From assembly GCF_014224355.1 (NCBI RefSeq), contig NZ_VNWP01000005.1, forward strand, positions 165,207 through 229,206: a stretch of DNA of 64,000 nucleotides, read 5' to 3'. Numbering within the stretch: the first letter of the stretch is position 1; each line of letters opens with the position of its first letter. The position numbers and the translations under genes were made by a program. Of this stretch, positions 18,783 to 30,757 are shown in pieces. This stretch comes from Synechococcus sp. BSA11S (lineage in GTDB: Bacteria; Cyanobacteriota; Cyanobacteriia; PCC-6307; Cyanobiaceae). Below the pieces are notes generated by a model. That model worked only from the letters and a program-made list of their open reading frames with translations. It was not told the DNA's origin and did not search any database.

Positions 18783-18947
18783 GGGAATAATTCTGGAGAG
18801 GAAAGCTTATGCTGTGATCCTTTCACAGATCATCTTCTTGATGGCAAAGAGCCGGTTATCAATTCAGCGAAGCTCTCGTTAAGATCGCTATCAATGGGTG
18901 TTCTGGATCACTTTGCCATGTCATCTTTCAGCTCCTGAGATCCACGG

Positions 18948-18968
18948 GGCCCGCCTGGATGGCGGGCC
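18948..18968 (-). terminator. GC hairpin after choice-of-anchor gene
   Basis: An 8-bp perfect stem (GGCCCGCC / GGCGGGCC) with a 5-base loop, 11 bp beyond the stop of the choice-of-anchor-I gene. No T-tract follows, so it may attenuate rather than fully end transcription into the phosphoesterase. Confidence 0.4.
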
Positions 18969-18979
18969 GACACTCTGAT

Positions 18980-20740
18980 TTACAGGGTTTGGTAGTTGAG
19001 GGGATTGGCGAAAGTGCTGTCCAGATAGTCGGTACCATTGCCGTTGCCGAGCAGGGCGCCGAAGTCGAGCAGTTCCACGGAATTGGAATCGAATTCGCTG
19101 CTCACCCCCAGCAGCAGTCGCCCAGTGGGGCTCTGCGACGCCCCGATCACCTCAAGACCCTCGGGACTGCGGCTCACCTGCTGGTAGGTCACGAAGTCCA
19201 CGTTATCGACGTCGGTGACGTCGTAGACCACCAGCAGGCCACCCTGGGTCACGGGATCGATGTCGTTCGGATCAACTGTTTTGTCGCCCGCGGTTGTGCG
19301 CTCCAGGGAACCCACGGCATAGCGGCGGTTGTTGTACTCGAGCACGGCCACCGATTCCGGCTCCACCCCTTTGTTGTCACTGCGGCCATCATCGCGGATG
19401 CCGGCGAACTGGGCGATGTTCTCCAGGCTGGTGTTGTAGTCCTGTCCGTTGATCGAGTCGGTCTCCCAGCTGTCCCAGACCAGCTTGCCGGTGAGACCAT
19501 CGAAGATGGTGAGGCTGCGCGAGCCGAAGCTCACCGGTGTGCCGGCTCGGTTGCCTGACTCGAAGCTGAAGTCGTTGCTGGGATCGGCGTGGCCGATGGC
19601 ATTGCTCAGTACCAGGGCTTCGTTACGGTTGTTTCCATTGACAATCAGATTTTGGCGGTTCGGCACGGAGGCGTAGCCAAGGCCACTGTCTCGACGCTCA
19701 TCGTTGTATGTGCCATATTCCCGGGCATCGCCCTCGTTGGCGGAGATGAAGTACACGTCTTCGCCCTGCTCCCAGGCGGCGATGCCATCGGCCATGCGCA
19801 GGCCCACAACCTTCTGTCCCGTGACCGGTGCAAAGGTTGAATCGGAGTCGTCTAGATCCACCGAAATCTTGCTGTAATCCACCCAGCCAAGGCCGATGTA
19901 GGCCTTTACAGTGTTGGTGTCAAGATCAATCCGCGCGACCGTGTTGTTCTCCTGCAGGGTCACGAACAGATAGCCGCCCGCGGCGGCCACGTATTCCGGT
20001 TCGGCATCCTGAGCGAAGCTGCTGGTGACGCCGGTCTTGCCGCTGAAGCGGATACCCGATCCCTGCAGGATCACTCCATCAGCATCGAGATCGGGCAAGC
20101 TGATCTCCACGGCCTCAAAGCTGATGTTGCCGCCTTGGCCACTCAGGTTGATGATCGAGACGCTGCCGACTGGATCGATGCTGTAATCGTCATTGGGTTG
20201 ACCTTCATTGGCGATGTAAAGTTGACGCCCGTCGGCGCTGAACCGCATGCCATCGGTGAGGAAGCCGCTGTTCACCACGCCCACTTCAGTGAGCTTGCCG
20301 GAGGGATTGAGGCTGTAGAAGCGAATCTGGCTTTGAGGAGTCTCCGTGTTGTCGGGATCGTCGTAGTCGTCGGGGGTGGCGGCGATGGCGATCAGGTTGC
20401 CGAACGTGGCCACCGAGGTGGTGAAGAAGCCAGTCAGATCGAGCTGCTGGACAACTTCAGGATTCGAGGGATCCTTCCAGTCGGTGAGGGTGACGAGATT
20501 GCTGCCGCCACTGGAGATCGTGTACAGCTTGTTGCCGATGTAAACGGAGGCACTGATTTCAGCCACAAGCCCGTCTTCACCGGGGGTCTCATCCTTTGAA
20601 TTGAAGCTCAGATCGATGCGGCCAAGGAGGGGATCGGCTGGCTGTTGTTGCGGCGGTGGTGCGATCGGCTTTTTGCCATTGCTCTTGTCCTGTGCGGAGT
20701 TCAGCGATCCCTGGGAGGGCGTGGCAAAGCGGGCAGCCAT
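18980..20740 (-). CDS. Choice-of-anchor I family beta-propeller protein
   Basis: A 586-residue protein rich in propeller-blade repeats, for example ISASVYIGNKLYTISSGGSNLVTLTDWKDPSNP, MRFSADGRQLYIANEGQPNDDYSIDPVGSVSIINL, EPEYVAAAGGYLFVTLQENNTVARIDL and GVEPESVAVLEYNNRRYAVGSLERT. These match choice-of-anchor-I proteins, extracellular propellers that in other bacteria are often fused to 5'-nucleotidases. Here the two functions are separate neighbouring genes. There is no signal peptide at the chosen ATG; the first 40 residues are low-complexity Gln/Pro-rich. A role in anchoring or extracellular phosphate use is inferred from context. Confidence 0.85.
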   Translation of the reverse strand: MAARFATPSQGSLNSAQDKSNGKKPIAPPPQQQPADPLLGRIDLSFNSKDETPGEDGLVAEISASVYIGNKLYTISSGGSNLVTLTDWKDPSNPEVVQQLDLTGFFTTSVATFGNLIAIAATPDDYDDPDNTETPQSQIRFYSLNPSGKLTEVGVVNSGFLTDGMRFSADGRQLYIANEGQPNDDYSIDPVGSVSIINLSGQGGNISFEAVEISLPDLDADGVILQGSGIRFSGKTGVTSSFAQDAEPEYVAAAGGYLFVTLQENNTVARIDLDTNTVKAYIGLGWVDYSKISVDLDDSDSTFAPVTGQKVVGLRMADGIAAWEQGEDVYFISANEGDAREYGTYNDERRDSGLGYASVPNRQNLIVNGNNRNEALVLSNAIGHADPSNDFSFESGNRAGTPVSFGSRSLTIFDGLTGKLVWDSWETDSINGQDYNTSLENIAQFAGIRDDGRSDNKGVEPESVAVLEYNNRRYAVGSLERTTAGDKTVDPNDIDPVTQGGLLVVYDVTDVDNVDFVTYQQVSRSPEGLEVIGASQSPTGRLLLGVSSEFDSNSVELLDFGALLGNGNGTDYLDSTFANPLNYQTL

Positions 20741-20789
20741 GAACTGATAGAGGAAAGCAAGAGTTTCCCACGATCATGGGGCAGTAGTT

Positions 20790-20808
20790 GTTTATGGGTG
20801 GGTTAACA
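20790..20808 (-). promoter_or_regulatory. Candidate Pho box
   Basis: On the complement, GTTAACCC-ACC-CATAAACA stands about 50 bp before the choice-of-anchor start. The spacing of two 8-mers by 3 bp is that of a cyanobacterial Pho box, but only the first unit matches well. The remaining sequence 20741-21018 shows no gene. Confidence 0.25.
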
Positions 20809-21018
20809 ATGGATGAAATCGACGTTGTCCAATGCCTTGATTTTGTGATCGTCTTGGTTGGGGTCTTGGAGGGGGGCAAGCGCCAGTCTTGAGCTTTACT
20901 CTTTACAATGCAGGCAGGTGATCCACTCAGATCCTGACAATCGGTTGTCTGAAAGGTGATTCTCTTTGGCCGCATCGGGACAGGGCTTGATGATTGTCCA
21001 GTGAACAGATGCCAACCC

Positions 21019-21180
21019 TCAGGGCAACAGCGAGTCGCGGATTGCGGCGATCAGCACGAACCAGCCCAGCCGCAGCTTCGCTGCCAGCCCAGGGCGGGAG
21101 GCCAGTTCGGCGTACTTGGCGCGGCCACACTCTGATTTGATCCAGCGGTGAATCGCCGGTTCGGTGACGGGAGCGCTCAT
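21019..21180 (-). CDS. Small hypothetical protein
   Basis: A 53-residue protein, MSAPVTEPAIHRWIKSECG, followed by RAKYAELASRPGLAAKLRLGWFVLIAAIRDSLLP. It is basic with one amphipathic or membrane-edge helix at the C-terminus. The start at ATG 21178-21180 is preferred since the upstream frame is compositionally a shadow. I have a weak memory of similar short proteins in picocyanobacteria. It is divergent from paralogue B. Confidence 0.5.
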   Translation of the reverse strand: MSAPVTEPAIHRWIKSECGRAKYAELASRPGLAAKLRLGWFVLIAAIRDSLLP

Positions 21181-21290
21181 GGGGACATTCGGCTCGTGAA
21201 TAGAGCCTGTTCGTTGATGAAGTCTGGCTTCTGGACCACTCTGGCGTGCGCCACCCCTGCTCTGGGCAGACCCTGGGCAGTTCCGGCAGG

Positions 21291-24005
<2,715 letters not shown>

Positions 24006-24437
24006 TCAGGCCGCGGCCAGCTTCTGGATCCGGTCCACCCGCCAGGCGTCCTCCACCTTCACGAAGGTGAAATCGAGCGGCAGCTCGTCCTTCGCTTCCG
24101 ACTTCAGTTTCACCGTGAGGATGATCTGGCCTTCCTGCAGCCGCGGCCGGCCGGATTTGAGGTTGCGGTACTTGTTGAGTTTCAGTCCGGCCAGAAAGCG
24201 GATGAACTGCTGCCGGTTCACGTGCGAGCGGTAGTTCTTGGTGGTGAGCAGGTAGGCGCCATCGATCTGGCCCGAGGCCACCTGGGTGAAGAACTGCTTG
24301 AGCAGCGGGTTGATGCCGCGGGCGCTGATCACCAGGCGCACAGCCGTGTAGGTCCAATACAGGAGCAGGGCCCCAGCTCCGGCCAGCAGGGCCTTGGTGC
24401 CGATCGTTTGGGCCAGACCCCAGTCCATCGTCTGCAT
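24006..24437 (-). CDS. Membrane-anchored NTF2-like hypothetical protein
   Basis: A 143-residue protein from ATG 24435-24437 (the Met three residues later is also possible). One N-terminal membrane helix (ALLAGAGALLLYWTYTAVRLVISA) is followed by a domain that looks like the DUF4878/NTF2-like fold: INPLLKQFFTQVASGQIDGAYLLTTKNYRSHVNRQQFIRFL, then IILTVKLKSE and LDFTFVKVEDAWRVDRI. The last segment, with its Trp-Arg-Val-Asp, is typical of such domains. The gene sits 6 bp downstream of nothing else but upstream of ligA by 6 bp, so they probably share an operon. Confidence 0.72.
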   Translation of the reverse strand: MQTMDWGLAQTIGTKALLAGAGALLLYWTYTAVRLVISARGINPLLKQFFTQVASGQIDGAYLLTTKNYRSHVNRQQFIRFLAGLKLNKYRNLKSGRPRLQEGQIILTVKLKSEAKDELPLDFTFVKVEDAWRVDRIQKLAAA

Positions 24438-24533
24438 GTGCGCGTTCAGGTTGCAGAGTCTGACCGACAGCCCTGCCGCTTCGGTGGCGAACGCCCCACA
24501 CTGGGCGCACGGTTGGCCCCACACATCTGCGGC

Positions 24534-25076
24534 ATGCCCCTGGCACCCCTGTTGCCTCTGTTCCATCGCCTCGACCGGGAGCATTTCGGTGGGGCCCTGG
24601 CTCCGGGCGGACGCCCCCTGCTGGAGCTGCGCTGGAGCGACGGGCGCATGAGCCGCACTGCCGGTCTCTACCGCCGCGGGCGCCGACGTGATGGCTCGGC
24701 CCTCTGCGAGATCGTGCTCTCAAGGCCGGTGCTGGCGCCCCTCCCCGCCAGTGCCACCCTGGGAACGCTCTGCCACGAGATGATCCACGCCTGGATCGAT
24801 CGGGTGCTGCAGGTGCGTGAGGTGCACGGTCCCCAGTTCCGCGCGGCCATGGCCCGGATCAACGCCGTCCAGGGTGAGTTCGAGGTGAGCCTGCGCCACC
24901 ACTACCCCCTGCCGCTGGCCTCGTCCCCCTGGATCGCCCGCTGCCCCTGCTGCGGCGTCAGCGCTGCCTACCGCCGCCGGGTGCGGGGCCTGGCCTGCCG
25001 GCTCTGCTGTGAGCGGCTGCATGGCGGCCGCTGGGACTCCAGCTGCGCCCTGGTGTTCGAGCCCCGTGCGGCCTAG
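24534..25076 (+). CDS. SprT-like zinc metalloprotease
   Basis: A 180-residue SprT-like protein. The zinc protease motif HEMIH is at residues 81-85, with H98 in VHGPQF as the third ligand. A zinc ribbon follows, CPCCGVS and CRLCC, as in SprT/Spartan. Spartan-type enzymes degrade DNA-protein crosslinks; for bacterial SprT the role is not firmly established. I took the ATG at 24534, since the much longer frame upstream only overlaps ligA and the 24006 gene. It is divergent from the latter. Confidence 0.88.
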   Translation: MPLAPLLPLFHRLDREHFGGALAPGGRPLLELRWSDGRMSRTAGLYRRGRRRDGSALCEIVLSRPVLAPLPASATLGTLCHEMIHAWIDRVLQVREVHGPQFRAAMARINAVQGEFEVSLRHHYPLPLASSPWIARCPCCGVSAAYRRRVRGLACRLCCERLHGGRWDSSCALVFEPRAA

Positions 25077-25100
25077 GGTTCCGCCAACCGGGCTGGGCCC

Positions 25101-25235
25101 ATGGATCTGTTCCTCTGGGTGCTTCAGGGCGGTGGAGTTTCGATTGCCCTGCTGGGACTGGGCCGGGAACGCCGCATGCGGGCGCATCGCCTCGGACATC
25201 ACGGCCTCACCCCCCGGCCGGCGTCTGGCCGCTGA
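25101..25235 (+). CDS. Possible 44-residue membrane peptide
   Basis: A short frame, MDLFLWVLQGGGVSIALLGL then a basic tail with RERRMRAHRLGHH, begins 25 bp after the sprT-like stop. One short hydrophobic helix plus a positive tail would suit a small membrane protein. No homologue is remembered and the composition could also be chance. Confidence 0.35.
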   Translation: MDLFLWVLQGGGVSIALLGLGRERRMRAHRLGHHGLTPRPASGR

Positions 25236-25267
25236 GCGGCCGTTAAGGTCGGATCACAGCGGTTGCG

Positions 25268-25831
25268 ATGGCACAGGCGAGCGCCATGAACGGTTCGGGT
25301 GATCCTTCCCGCCGGGGACGCCGCCGAGCGGGCGGCTCCCTGGACCAGTGGATGTCGGCGGGACGGCAACTTGTGGATGGCGTGGCCGGGGCTCGCCCGG
25401 GCTCGCGCTCCCAGACCCGGGGTGGCGAGCGTCGCGCCGGCGGCCGTCCGGGCCTGGAGGGTCTGGGCCGCTGGGTGGAGAATCGCATCGATTGGTTCCT
25501 CGAAGGCGATGACGACTGGACGGAGCCCTGGCAGGAGCGGCCTGAAGGGCCGGCGCCATGGTCGTCGCAGCCGCAGCCGCAGCCGCAGCCGCAGCCGCGG
25601 CCTCAGATGCCGGCGCCGGCCCCGCGACCGGAGCCGGCAACCCGCCGGCCTCTGGAGGCCATCTCCCGCCGGGCCTCCCCCCTGCTGCCCCCTGCTCCAA
25701 CACCGGAGCGCCAGCCACCACCGCAGCAGCCACCACCGCAGCAGCCGCCATCGCTCCAGCCTGAGTCCTCAGCTCCGCTCACGGCCGGGCGGCCACTTCC
25801 CCGCTCCAGCCGGCGTCCCCGCCGGACCTGA
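25268..25831 (+). CDS. Proline/glutamine-rich hypothetical protein
   Basis: A 187-residue, highly basic and disordered-looking protein. A folded-looking middle (GLGRWVENRIDWFLEGDDDWTEPWQERPEGP, near 64-95) is followed by a QP dipeptide tract and a PPPQQ repeat tract within the last 90 residues. Met7 (25286) is an alternative start. The arginine-rich N-terminus (RRGRRRAGG) could bind nucleic acid. I do not recognise a function; similar low-complexity proteins are known in Synechococcus. Confidence 0.6.
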   Translation: MAQASAMNGSGDPSRRGRRRAGGSLDQWMSAGRQLVDGVAGARPGSRSQTRGGERRAGGRPGLEGLGRWVENRIDWFLEGDDDWTEPWQERPEGPAPWSSQPQPQPQPQPRPQMPAPAPRPEPATRRPLEAISRRASPLLPPAPTPERQPPPQQPPPQQPPSLQPESSAPLTAGRPLPRSSRRPRRT

Positions 25832-25872
25832 AGCCCCTAGCCTGAGACCCTGTCCGACACACCCCAGCGTCC

Positions 25873-26394
25873 ATGAGCAACCTGATCGTGGTGGGTTTCC
25901 CCAAGGTTGATGAGGCCGAGGCCGTGCGCAAGGAGCTGGTCAACATCCAGCAGGAGCATCTGATCTCCCTGGAAGACGCCGTGGTGGTCGAGCGCGATGC
26001 CGATGGCCAGGTGCACCTGCGCCAGGCCATCAACCTCACCACCGCCGGGGCCCTGGGGGGAGGCTTCTGGGGATCGCTGGTGGGGCTGTTGTTCCTCAAC
26101 CCCCTGCTCGGAGCCGCCGTTGGCGCTGGCGTGGGAGCGGCCTCGGGTGCGCTCAGCGATCTGGGCATCAACGACGGATTCCTGCGGGAGGTGGGCGAAA
26201 CCCTGCCCAAGGCCAGTGCCGCCCTCTGTCTGCTGGTGCGCGATGCCACGCCCGACCGGGTGGTGGAGCGCCTGCGCAGCTTCGCGCCCCATGCCAAGCT
26301 CCTGCGCACCAGCCTCAGTCACACCGACGAGGCCCAGCTGAACGACCTGCTGGAGCGCAGCCGCAAGCAGGCCGAGGCCCTGCGCCTGAGCTGA
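25873..26394 (+). CDS. DUF1269-type membrane protein
   Basis: A 173-residue protein in which an N-terminal ferredoxin-like segment (NLIVVGFPKVDEAEAVRKEL) precedes a glycine-zipper membrane hairpin (TTAGALGGGFWGSLVGLLFLNPLLGAAVGAGVGAASGAL), then a helical C-terminus (TPDRVVERLRSFAPHAKLLRTSLSHTDEAQL). This is the DUF1269 layout, associated in bacteria with general stress proteins of unknown mechanism. The start ATG is well placed after the preceding gene. Confidence 0.85.
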   Translation: MSNLIVVGFPKVDEAEAVRKELVNIQQEHLISLEDAVVVERDADGQVHLRQAINLTTAGALGGGFWGSLVGLLFLNPLLGAAVGAGVGAASGALSDLGINDGFLREVGETLPKASAALCLLVRDATPDRVVERLRSFAPHAKLLRTSLSHTDEAQLNDLLERSRKQAEALRLS

Positions 26395-26415
26395 GCCGCC
26401 CGGAGGGGCGATGGT

Positions 26416-27048
26416 TCAGTGGCCGCGGCGGACCCGGCTGCGGCCCGGGCTTGTCTGGCGGTGGTGCTGAGGGGTCGGCTGGGACCTGGTGGCGTGGTGA
26501 ACCACCTGGAAGTCCCAGCCCTTCTCCTGCAGCTGGCGGTTCACGGGTCCCACCAGCTCCTGGGGCAGGTCTTCGGCCATCTGCTCCGCCGAGGTGCTGA
26601 TCGAGGGAGAGCCCTGTTTCAGGGCCCAGAGCAGTTCCGCCCACTGCTCGATCAGGCTGGACTGCTTTGGCCGGCGCGGGGAGGTGCCTTCAAGGGCGGC
26701 CTGACAGCCCGCCTGTTGCCAGAGCGTGGCGCGGCCCCGGTGCAGCCCCTGGCCGCTGGGCCGGGCCAGGCCCAGGTGCAGGGCCTTGTCGCTGGGGCTG
26801 CCATCGAGCTCACGCAGTCCGGCCCGGATCAGCTGGCGGCCACAGCTCACGGCGGAGAGACCGAGGGAGCGCCCCAGGTCGGTGAGGGAGAGCCACTGAT
26901 CGCCGGCCCAGGCGGCTGTGGAGGCTGCGGCCGGGGCTTGGGTGGAATGGTGATGGCCTGGGTTGCCAGGGGAGGTGGTCGTCATCGTCGGACAGGTGGA
27001 GCCAGTGCCGCCATCCTGTTCAGGATCGGCAAAAGCGCAAGTTGTCAA
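26416..27048 (-). CDS. Hypothetical protein, possible winged helix
   Basis: A 210-residue soluble protein with a flexible His/Thr/Pro-rich N-terminus, then DQWLSLTDLGRSLGLSAVSCGRQLIRAGLRELDGSPS, which has a helix-turn-helix look, and a second block QSSLIEQWAELLWALKQGSPSISTSAEQMAEDLPQELVGPVNRQLQEKGWDF. The true start may be Met22. A regulatory role is only a guess. It is convergent with the DUF1269 gene. Confidence 0.6.
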   Translation of the reverse strand: MTTCAFADPEQDGGTGSTCPTMTTTSPGNPGHHHSTQAPAAASTAAWAGDQWLSLTDLGRSLGLSAVSCGRQLIRAGLRELDGSPSDKALHLGLARPSGQGLHRGRATLWQQAGCQAALEGTSPRRPKQSSLIEQWAELLWALKQGSPSISTSAEQMAEDLPQELVGPVNRQLQEKGWDFQVVHHATRSQPTPQHHRQTSPGRSRVRRGH

Positions 27049-27076
27049 GTGGAAACCGCCACAGACCGTCAGGACT

Positions 27077-27712
27077 TCATGAAACTTTATGGAGATCTGC
27101 GTCGTGCTGGCTCGGGCCCAGCCAGCGCTCCAGCGCCGGGGAGAACACTTCCCGGATCACGGTGAGTTCACGTCCCTGGCGGAAAAAGCGGTAGTGGCGG
27201 CTCCAGAAGGGCCCCTTGGCCGCGAAGCCCTTCTCCAGCCATTCGGCGTTCACCCGGGCCAGTCCATCCACCTCCCGGAACAGCTCCACCCGCCCACTGG
27301 TGAGACTCAGCCAGATCGGCCGCTGCCGGTCGCGCAGGTGTTCCTCAGCCTCGGCCTGGTTCCACCAGCTCTCGGCCCAGGCCAGGGCCTGGCCATTGCA
27401 GCGCAACCACACCTGGCGCCGCAGCAGGGGAAGGGCCAGCTCCGCCACTTCGGCGGGGCGACCCCGGGGAGCTTCAGGGTCGCCCCCGGAACCCGTTGGC
27501 TCAGGCTCCGGCCCCATGGCGATCAGCTCGATCGTCATCGGTTCGCCCGTGAGCAACTGCAGATGGCGGGTCGGGCTCCCATCGCCCAGCAGCAGGAGCT
27601 TCCAGGGGCCGCTGAGCTGGCCTCCGGCCCTTGCCTGGAGCACCTCGGTGATCGGGGCTTCCCAGAGCGGCGTCGGTGAGACCCATGGCCTGGTGAGCAG
27701 GGAGTCAGCCAT
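27077..27712 (-). CDS. UbiC-like chorismate lyase
   Basis: A 211-residue protein with the DUF98/chorismate-lyase pattern found in cyanobacteria: LLLLGDGSPTRHLQLLTGEPMTIELI near residues 40-65, RQVWLRCNGQALAWAESWWN near 100, and a C-terminal RHYRFFRQGRELTVIREVFSPALERWLG. It should remove pyruvate from chorismate to give 4-hydroxybenzoate, the ring precursor of plastoquinone. The start at 27712 is a conventional ATG. It is separated from the neighbouring hypothetical gene by about 30 bp. Confidence 0.85.
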   Translation of the reverse strand: MADSLLTRPWVSPTPLWEAPITEVLQARAGGQLSGPWKLLLLGDGSPTRHLQLLTGEPMTIELIAMGPEPEPTGSGGDPEAPRGRPAEVAELALPLLRRQVWLRCNGQALAWAESWWNQAEAEEHLRDRQRPIWLSLTSGRVELFREVDGLARVNAEWLEKGFAAKGPFWSRHYRFFRQGRELTVIREVFSPALERWLGPSQHDADLHKVS

Positions 27713-27793
27713 CCGCCTGAACTGGGTTGGCCCACGTTAAGGAGCGCCAATGGGCAGCGGGACGGTTGGAGGGCGGGAAGACCGCTCTTTCCG

Positions 27794-28753
27794 TCAGAAG
27801 CCTCCGCTGATGCTCACCCGCTTCTGCTGGCCGTTGCGCTCGATCACCACGGAGTTGCCGCTGGCTGAGCTCAGGCGCCAGCCGGTGGAGCCGATCGCTT
27901 CCCCCACCGATGCACTGGTGGAACTGCCACCCATCTGGAAGATGGCGGAGCCGCTCTGGCCAGGCACCTGCACGACTCCCACCAGCTCGGGGTCCCCTCC
28001 CTCGGCACCTGCGGGCTGACCGCCGCCGCTGGAGGGGCCTGAGCCGACGGAGAATCCAGGCTCAGGGATCACGGGGGCTGGCGGGGCGCCACGGGCGATG
28101 GTGCCACTGACCGGCACCCATAGCGGCTCGGCGGAGGAGGCACGGGACGCACCCTCCAGAGGCGCCAGTTCCTGGACCCAGGCTTCCTCGGGAGGCGGCG
28201 GCGGCAGCCCGTCGGCGCTGCCATCCAGCGCTTCGCCAATGGGCTGAGCCGTGGCTGCGGCCGTCGCTCCCGGCTCGGCTTGCCCCACGGGGCCCAGTGA
28301 GCGCAGCCGTTCCAGCAGCTGCAGCGTGCGCTCCTGTTTCAGGGCGAGGCTGGCCTGGGTCCAGCCGCGCCACACCACCAGGGTGCCCCCCACTCCCACC
28401 ACCGAAAGGGCTGCCAGCAGCGCCAGCAGTGGACGTGGCAGTGGCAAGCGGCCTGCCGCTGGCGCCGACGTTCGGCGGTGGTGGGGGGCACGGTTGGCCG
28501 TACGGCCTGCCCTCAGGCGTGGCGGTTCGTCGTGCACCACCACATCGATCGGTGCCGGATCGGAGCTGGGGCTGATTCCCAGAGTCGGCTCCGGCTGATA
28601 GGGATCGCGGATGTATCCCTCCAGGGTCGGCCGTTCCCCCGGATGGATCCCCAGGCCCGGCAGGCCAGTTGAAAAAACCCGGTCCATCACCTGCTCGGCT
28701 TTCAGCTCCCAGAAGGCCCGGGAGGAGGAGATGGCGTGCGGGTCACTGCCCAT
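27794..28753 (-). CDS. Single-pass protein with GspC/PilP-like end
   Basis: A 319-residue protein. A polar N-terminus (1-100) leads to one membrane helix (LPRPLLALLAALSVVGVGGTLVVW), then a proline-rich linker, and a C-terminal beta domain (ELVGVVQVPGQSGSAIFQM, ASVGEAIGSTGWRLSSAS, NSVVIERNGQQKRVSISG). That pattern of a glycine-bearing loop in a small beta-barrel is similar to pilotin PilP or GspC domains, which would suggest a pilus or secretion role; the match is only by eye. It directly follows mnmG, with 11 bp between. Confidence 0.65.
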   Translation of the reverse strand: MGSDPHAISSSRAFWELKAEQVMDRVFSTGLPGLGIHPGERPTLEGYIRDPYQPEPTLGISPSSDPAPIDVVVHDEPPRLRAGRTANRAPHHRRTSAPAAGRLPLPRPLLALLAALSVVGVGGTLVVWRGWTQASLALKQERTLQLLERLRSLGPVGQAEPGATAAATAQPIGEALDGSADGLPPPPPEEAWVQELAPLEGASRASSAEPLWVPVSGTIARGAPPAPVIPEPGFSVGSGPSSGGGQPAGAEGGDPELVGVVQVPGQSGSAIFQMGGSSTSASVGEAIGSTGWRLSSASGNSVVIERNGQQKRVSISGGF

Positions 28754-28764
28754 GGCAGATGGGC

Positions 28765-30753
28765 TCAGACCTGAAGTGCGGAGATCGTACCCATTGTTTT
28801 CCGTTTCGACAAACGCTCCTCTTCCCCGGCCCGCCGCCGCCGCAGCTCCAACCAGAGCAGCAGGGCCGTCACATCGGCTGGGCTCACGCCTGGGACACGG
28901 GAGGCCTGTCCGAGGTTGATCGGCCGCACGGCGGTGAGCTTCTCGCGGGCTTCCCTGGAGAGGGTGGCGATGGCGGTGTAGTCGATGCTGGAGGGGATCG
29001 GTCGCTCATGGTGTCTGCGCACCTGCTCGATCTGCTGCTGTTGCCGCGCCAGGTAGCCGCTGTATTTGAGATCGATCTCGGCACCCTCGCGCACAGCGGC
29101 AGGCAGGCCGGGATCGGCCAGGCCATGCTCCACCAGATCGCTGCTGTGGAAGCCTGAGCGGCGCAGCAGGTCGGCCAGGGTGATCGATCCCTTGATCGGC
29201 GCCCCCGAGCGGGCGGCCACCGCCGGCGCCACCGGGTCACTGACCTTCAGGCGCACCGTTTCGAGGCGTTGCTTCTCGGAGGCGATGGCGGCCTGCTTGG
29301 CCCTGAACAACCCCCAGCGGCGGTCATCGATCAATCCCAGGTCCCGGCCCATGGGGGTGAGACGTCGATCGGCGTTGTCGCCCCGCAGCACCAGGCGGTA
29401 TTCGCTGCGGCTGGTGAGCACCCGGTAGGGCTCGCGCAGGTCCTTGGTGATCAGATCGTCGATCAGGGTGCCGATGTAGCTGCCTTCGCGGGGGAAGTGC
29501 ACCGGGTCCTGGCCGCGCAGCATCCGGGTGGCGTTGAGCCCGGCCACCAGGCCCTGGGCGGCGGCCTCCTCATAGCCGGTGGTGCCGTTGAGCTGGCCGG
29601 CGCTGAACAGCCCCTGCAGCCGCTTGGTCATCAGCGAGGGCAGGCACTGGGTGGCCGGCAGGTAGTCGTACTCCACGGCGTAGGCGGGCCGCAGCATCAC
29701 GCACTGCTCCAGGCCGGGCAGGGTGCGCAGGAGCTCCAGCTGAAGCCGCTCCGGCAGGCCGGTGGAGAAGCCCTGGATGTAGAGCTCAGGGGTGTCACGG
29801 CCCTCCGGTTCCAGGAAGATCTGGTGGCTCTCCTTGTCGGCGAAGCGCACGATCTTGTCTTCGATCGAGGGGCAGTAGCGCGGGCCCTTGCTGTCGATGA
29901 AGCCGCCGTAGATGGGGGTGAGGTGGAGGTTGTCGCGGATGAGCTGGTGGGTGGCGGCCGTGGTGCGGGTGAGGTGGCAGGCCATCGGCTCACTGCTCAC
30001 CCAGGCGGCTGGATCGAAGGAGAAGTAGCGGCCCTCCGCATCACTGGGTTGCTCCTCGAGCTGATCGAGCGCCACGCTGCGGCGGTCCACCCGGGCGGGT
30101 GTGCCGGTCTTGAGGCGGTCGGTGTGGAAGCCGAGATTCCGCAGGGCCTCGGTGAGCCCCTCGGCGGCCTGCTCGCCGGCGCGGCCGGCGCTCATCGACT
30201 GGTTTCCCACCCAGATCTGGCCCCCCAGAAAGGTTCCGGTGGTGAGGATCACGGCCGGCGCGGCATAGACACTTCCGAAGTAGGTGCGCACGCCGGTGAT
30301 CCGGCCCACCGTTTCGTTGCCGCCCTCCGTGGGGTTGCCCCCCTCCAGCTCCACCTCCAGCCCCGTGACCATCGCTTCGCGCAGGTGCAGGTTGGGGGTG
30401 TGCTGCAGCAGCTGCAGCATCTGGCGGGCGTACTGACGCTTGTCGGTCTGGGCGCGCAGGGCCCAGACGGCAGGGCCGCGGCTGGCATTGAGCACCCGTT
30501 TCTGCAGGGTGGTGGCGTCGGCGAGGCGGCCGATCACGCCGCCGAGGGCATCCACCTCATGCACCAGCTGGCTTTTGGCCGGTCCACCCACCGCGGGGTT
30601 GCAGGGCTGCCAGGCGATGCGATCGAGGTTGAGTGTGAACAGGGCTGTGGAGATTCCCAGGCGAGCCGCGGTGAGCGCTGCTTCGCAGCCGGCATGGCCG
30701 CCGCCGACCACGATCAGCTCAAAGGTTTCCGTGGGGGCTGCGCTGAAGGCCAT
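28765..30753 (-). CDS. mnmG: tRNA uridine-5-carboxymethylaminomethyl modification enzyme
   Basis: A 662-residue MnmG (GidA) that, with MnmE, installs the cmnm5 group at tRNA wobble U34. The FAD-binding dinucleotide motif [13 protein letters not shown] begins at residue 15, [21 protein letters not shown] and [32 protein letters not shown] are diagnostic, and the C-terminal helical domain ends at residue 662. Size is standard. Its 5' end is 4 bp from the stop of the next gene upstream (the hydroxylase), with which it may share transcription. Confidence 0.97.
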   Translation of the reverse strand: MAFSAAPTETFELIVVGGGHAGCEAALTAARLGISTALFTLNLDRIAWQPCNPAVGGPAKSQLVHEVDALGGVIGRLADATTLQKRVLNASRGPAVWALRAQTDKRQYARQMLQLLQHTPNLHLREAMVTGLEVELEGGNPTEGGNETVGRITGVRTYFGSVYAAPAVILTTGTFLGGQIWVGNQSMSAGRAGEQAAEGLTEALRNLGFHTDRLKTGTPARVDRRSVALDQLEEQPSDAEGRYFSFDPAAWVSSEPMACHLTRTTAATHQLIRDNLHLTPIYGGFIDSKGPRYCPSIEDKIVRFADKESHQIFLEPEGRDTPELYIQGFSTGLPERLQLELLRTLPGLEQCVMLRPAYAVEYDYLPATQCLPSLMTKRLQGLFSAGQLNGTTGYEEAAAQGLVAGLNATRMLRGQDPVHFPREGSYIGTLIDDLITKDLREPYRVLTSRSEYRLVLRGDNADRRLTPMGRDLGLIDDRRWGLFRAKQAAIASEKQRLETVRLKVSDPVAPAVAARSGAPIKGSITLADLLRRSGFHSSDLVEHGLADPGLPAAVREGAEIDLKYSGYLARQQQQIEQVRRHHERPIPSSIDYTAIATLSREAREKLTAVRPINLGQASRVPGVSPADVTALLLWLELRRRRAGEEERLSKRKTMGTISALQV

Positions 30754-30757
30754 CGCT

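Noticed and set aside
18812..18828. CRP-like palindrome TGTGA-N5-TCACA upstream of the RTX nucleotidase
   Set aside because: The spacer is 5, not the 6 of CRP/SyCRP1 sites, and it lies close to the start codon; likely chance.
25558..25764. Ala-rich plus-strand ORF over the QP tract
   Set aside because: It is the alternate frame of the Pro/Gln repeat of 25268-25831, giving only poly-Ala.
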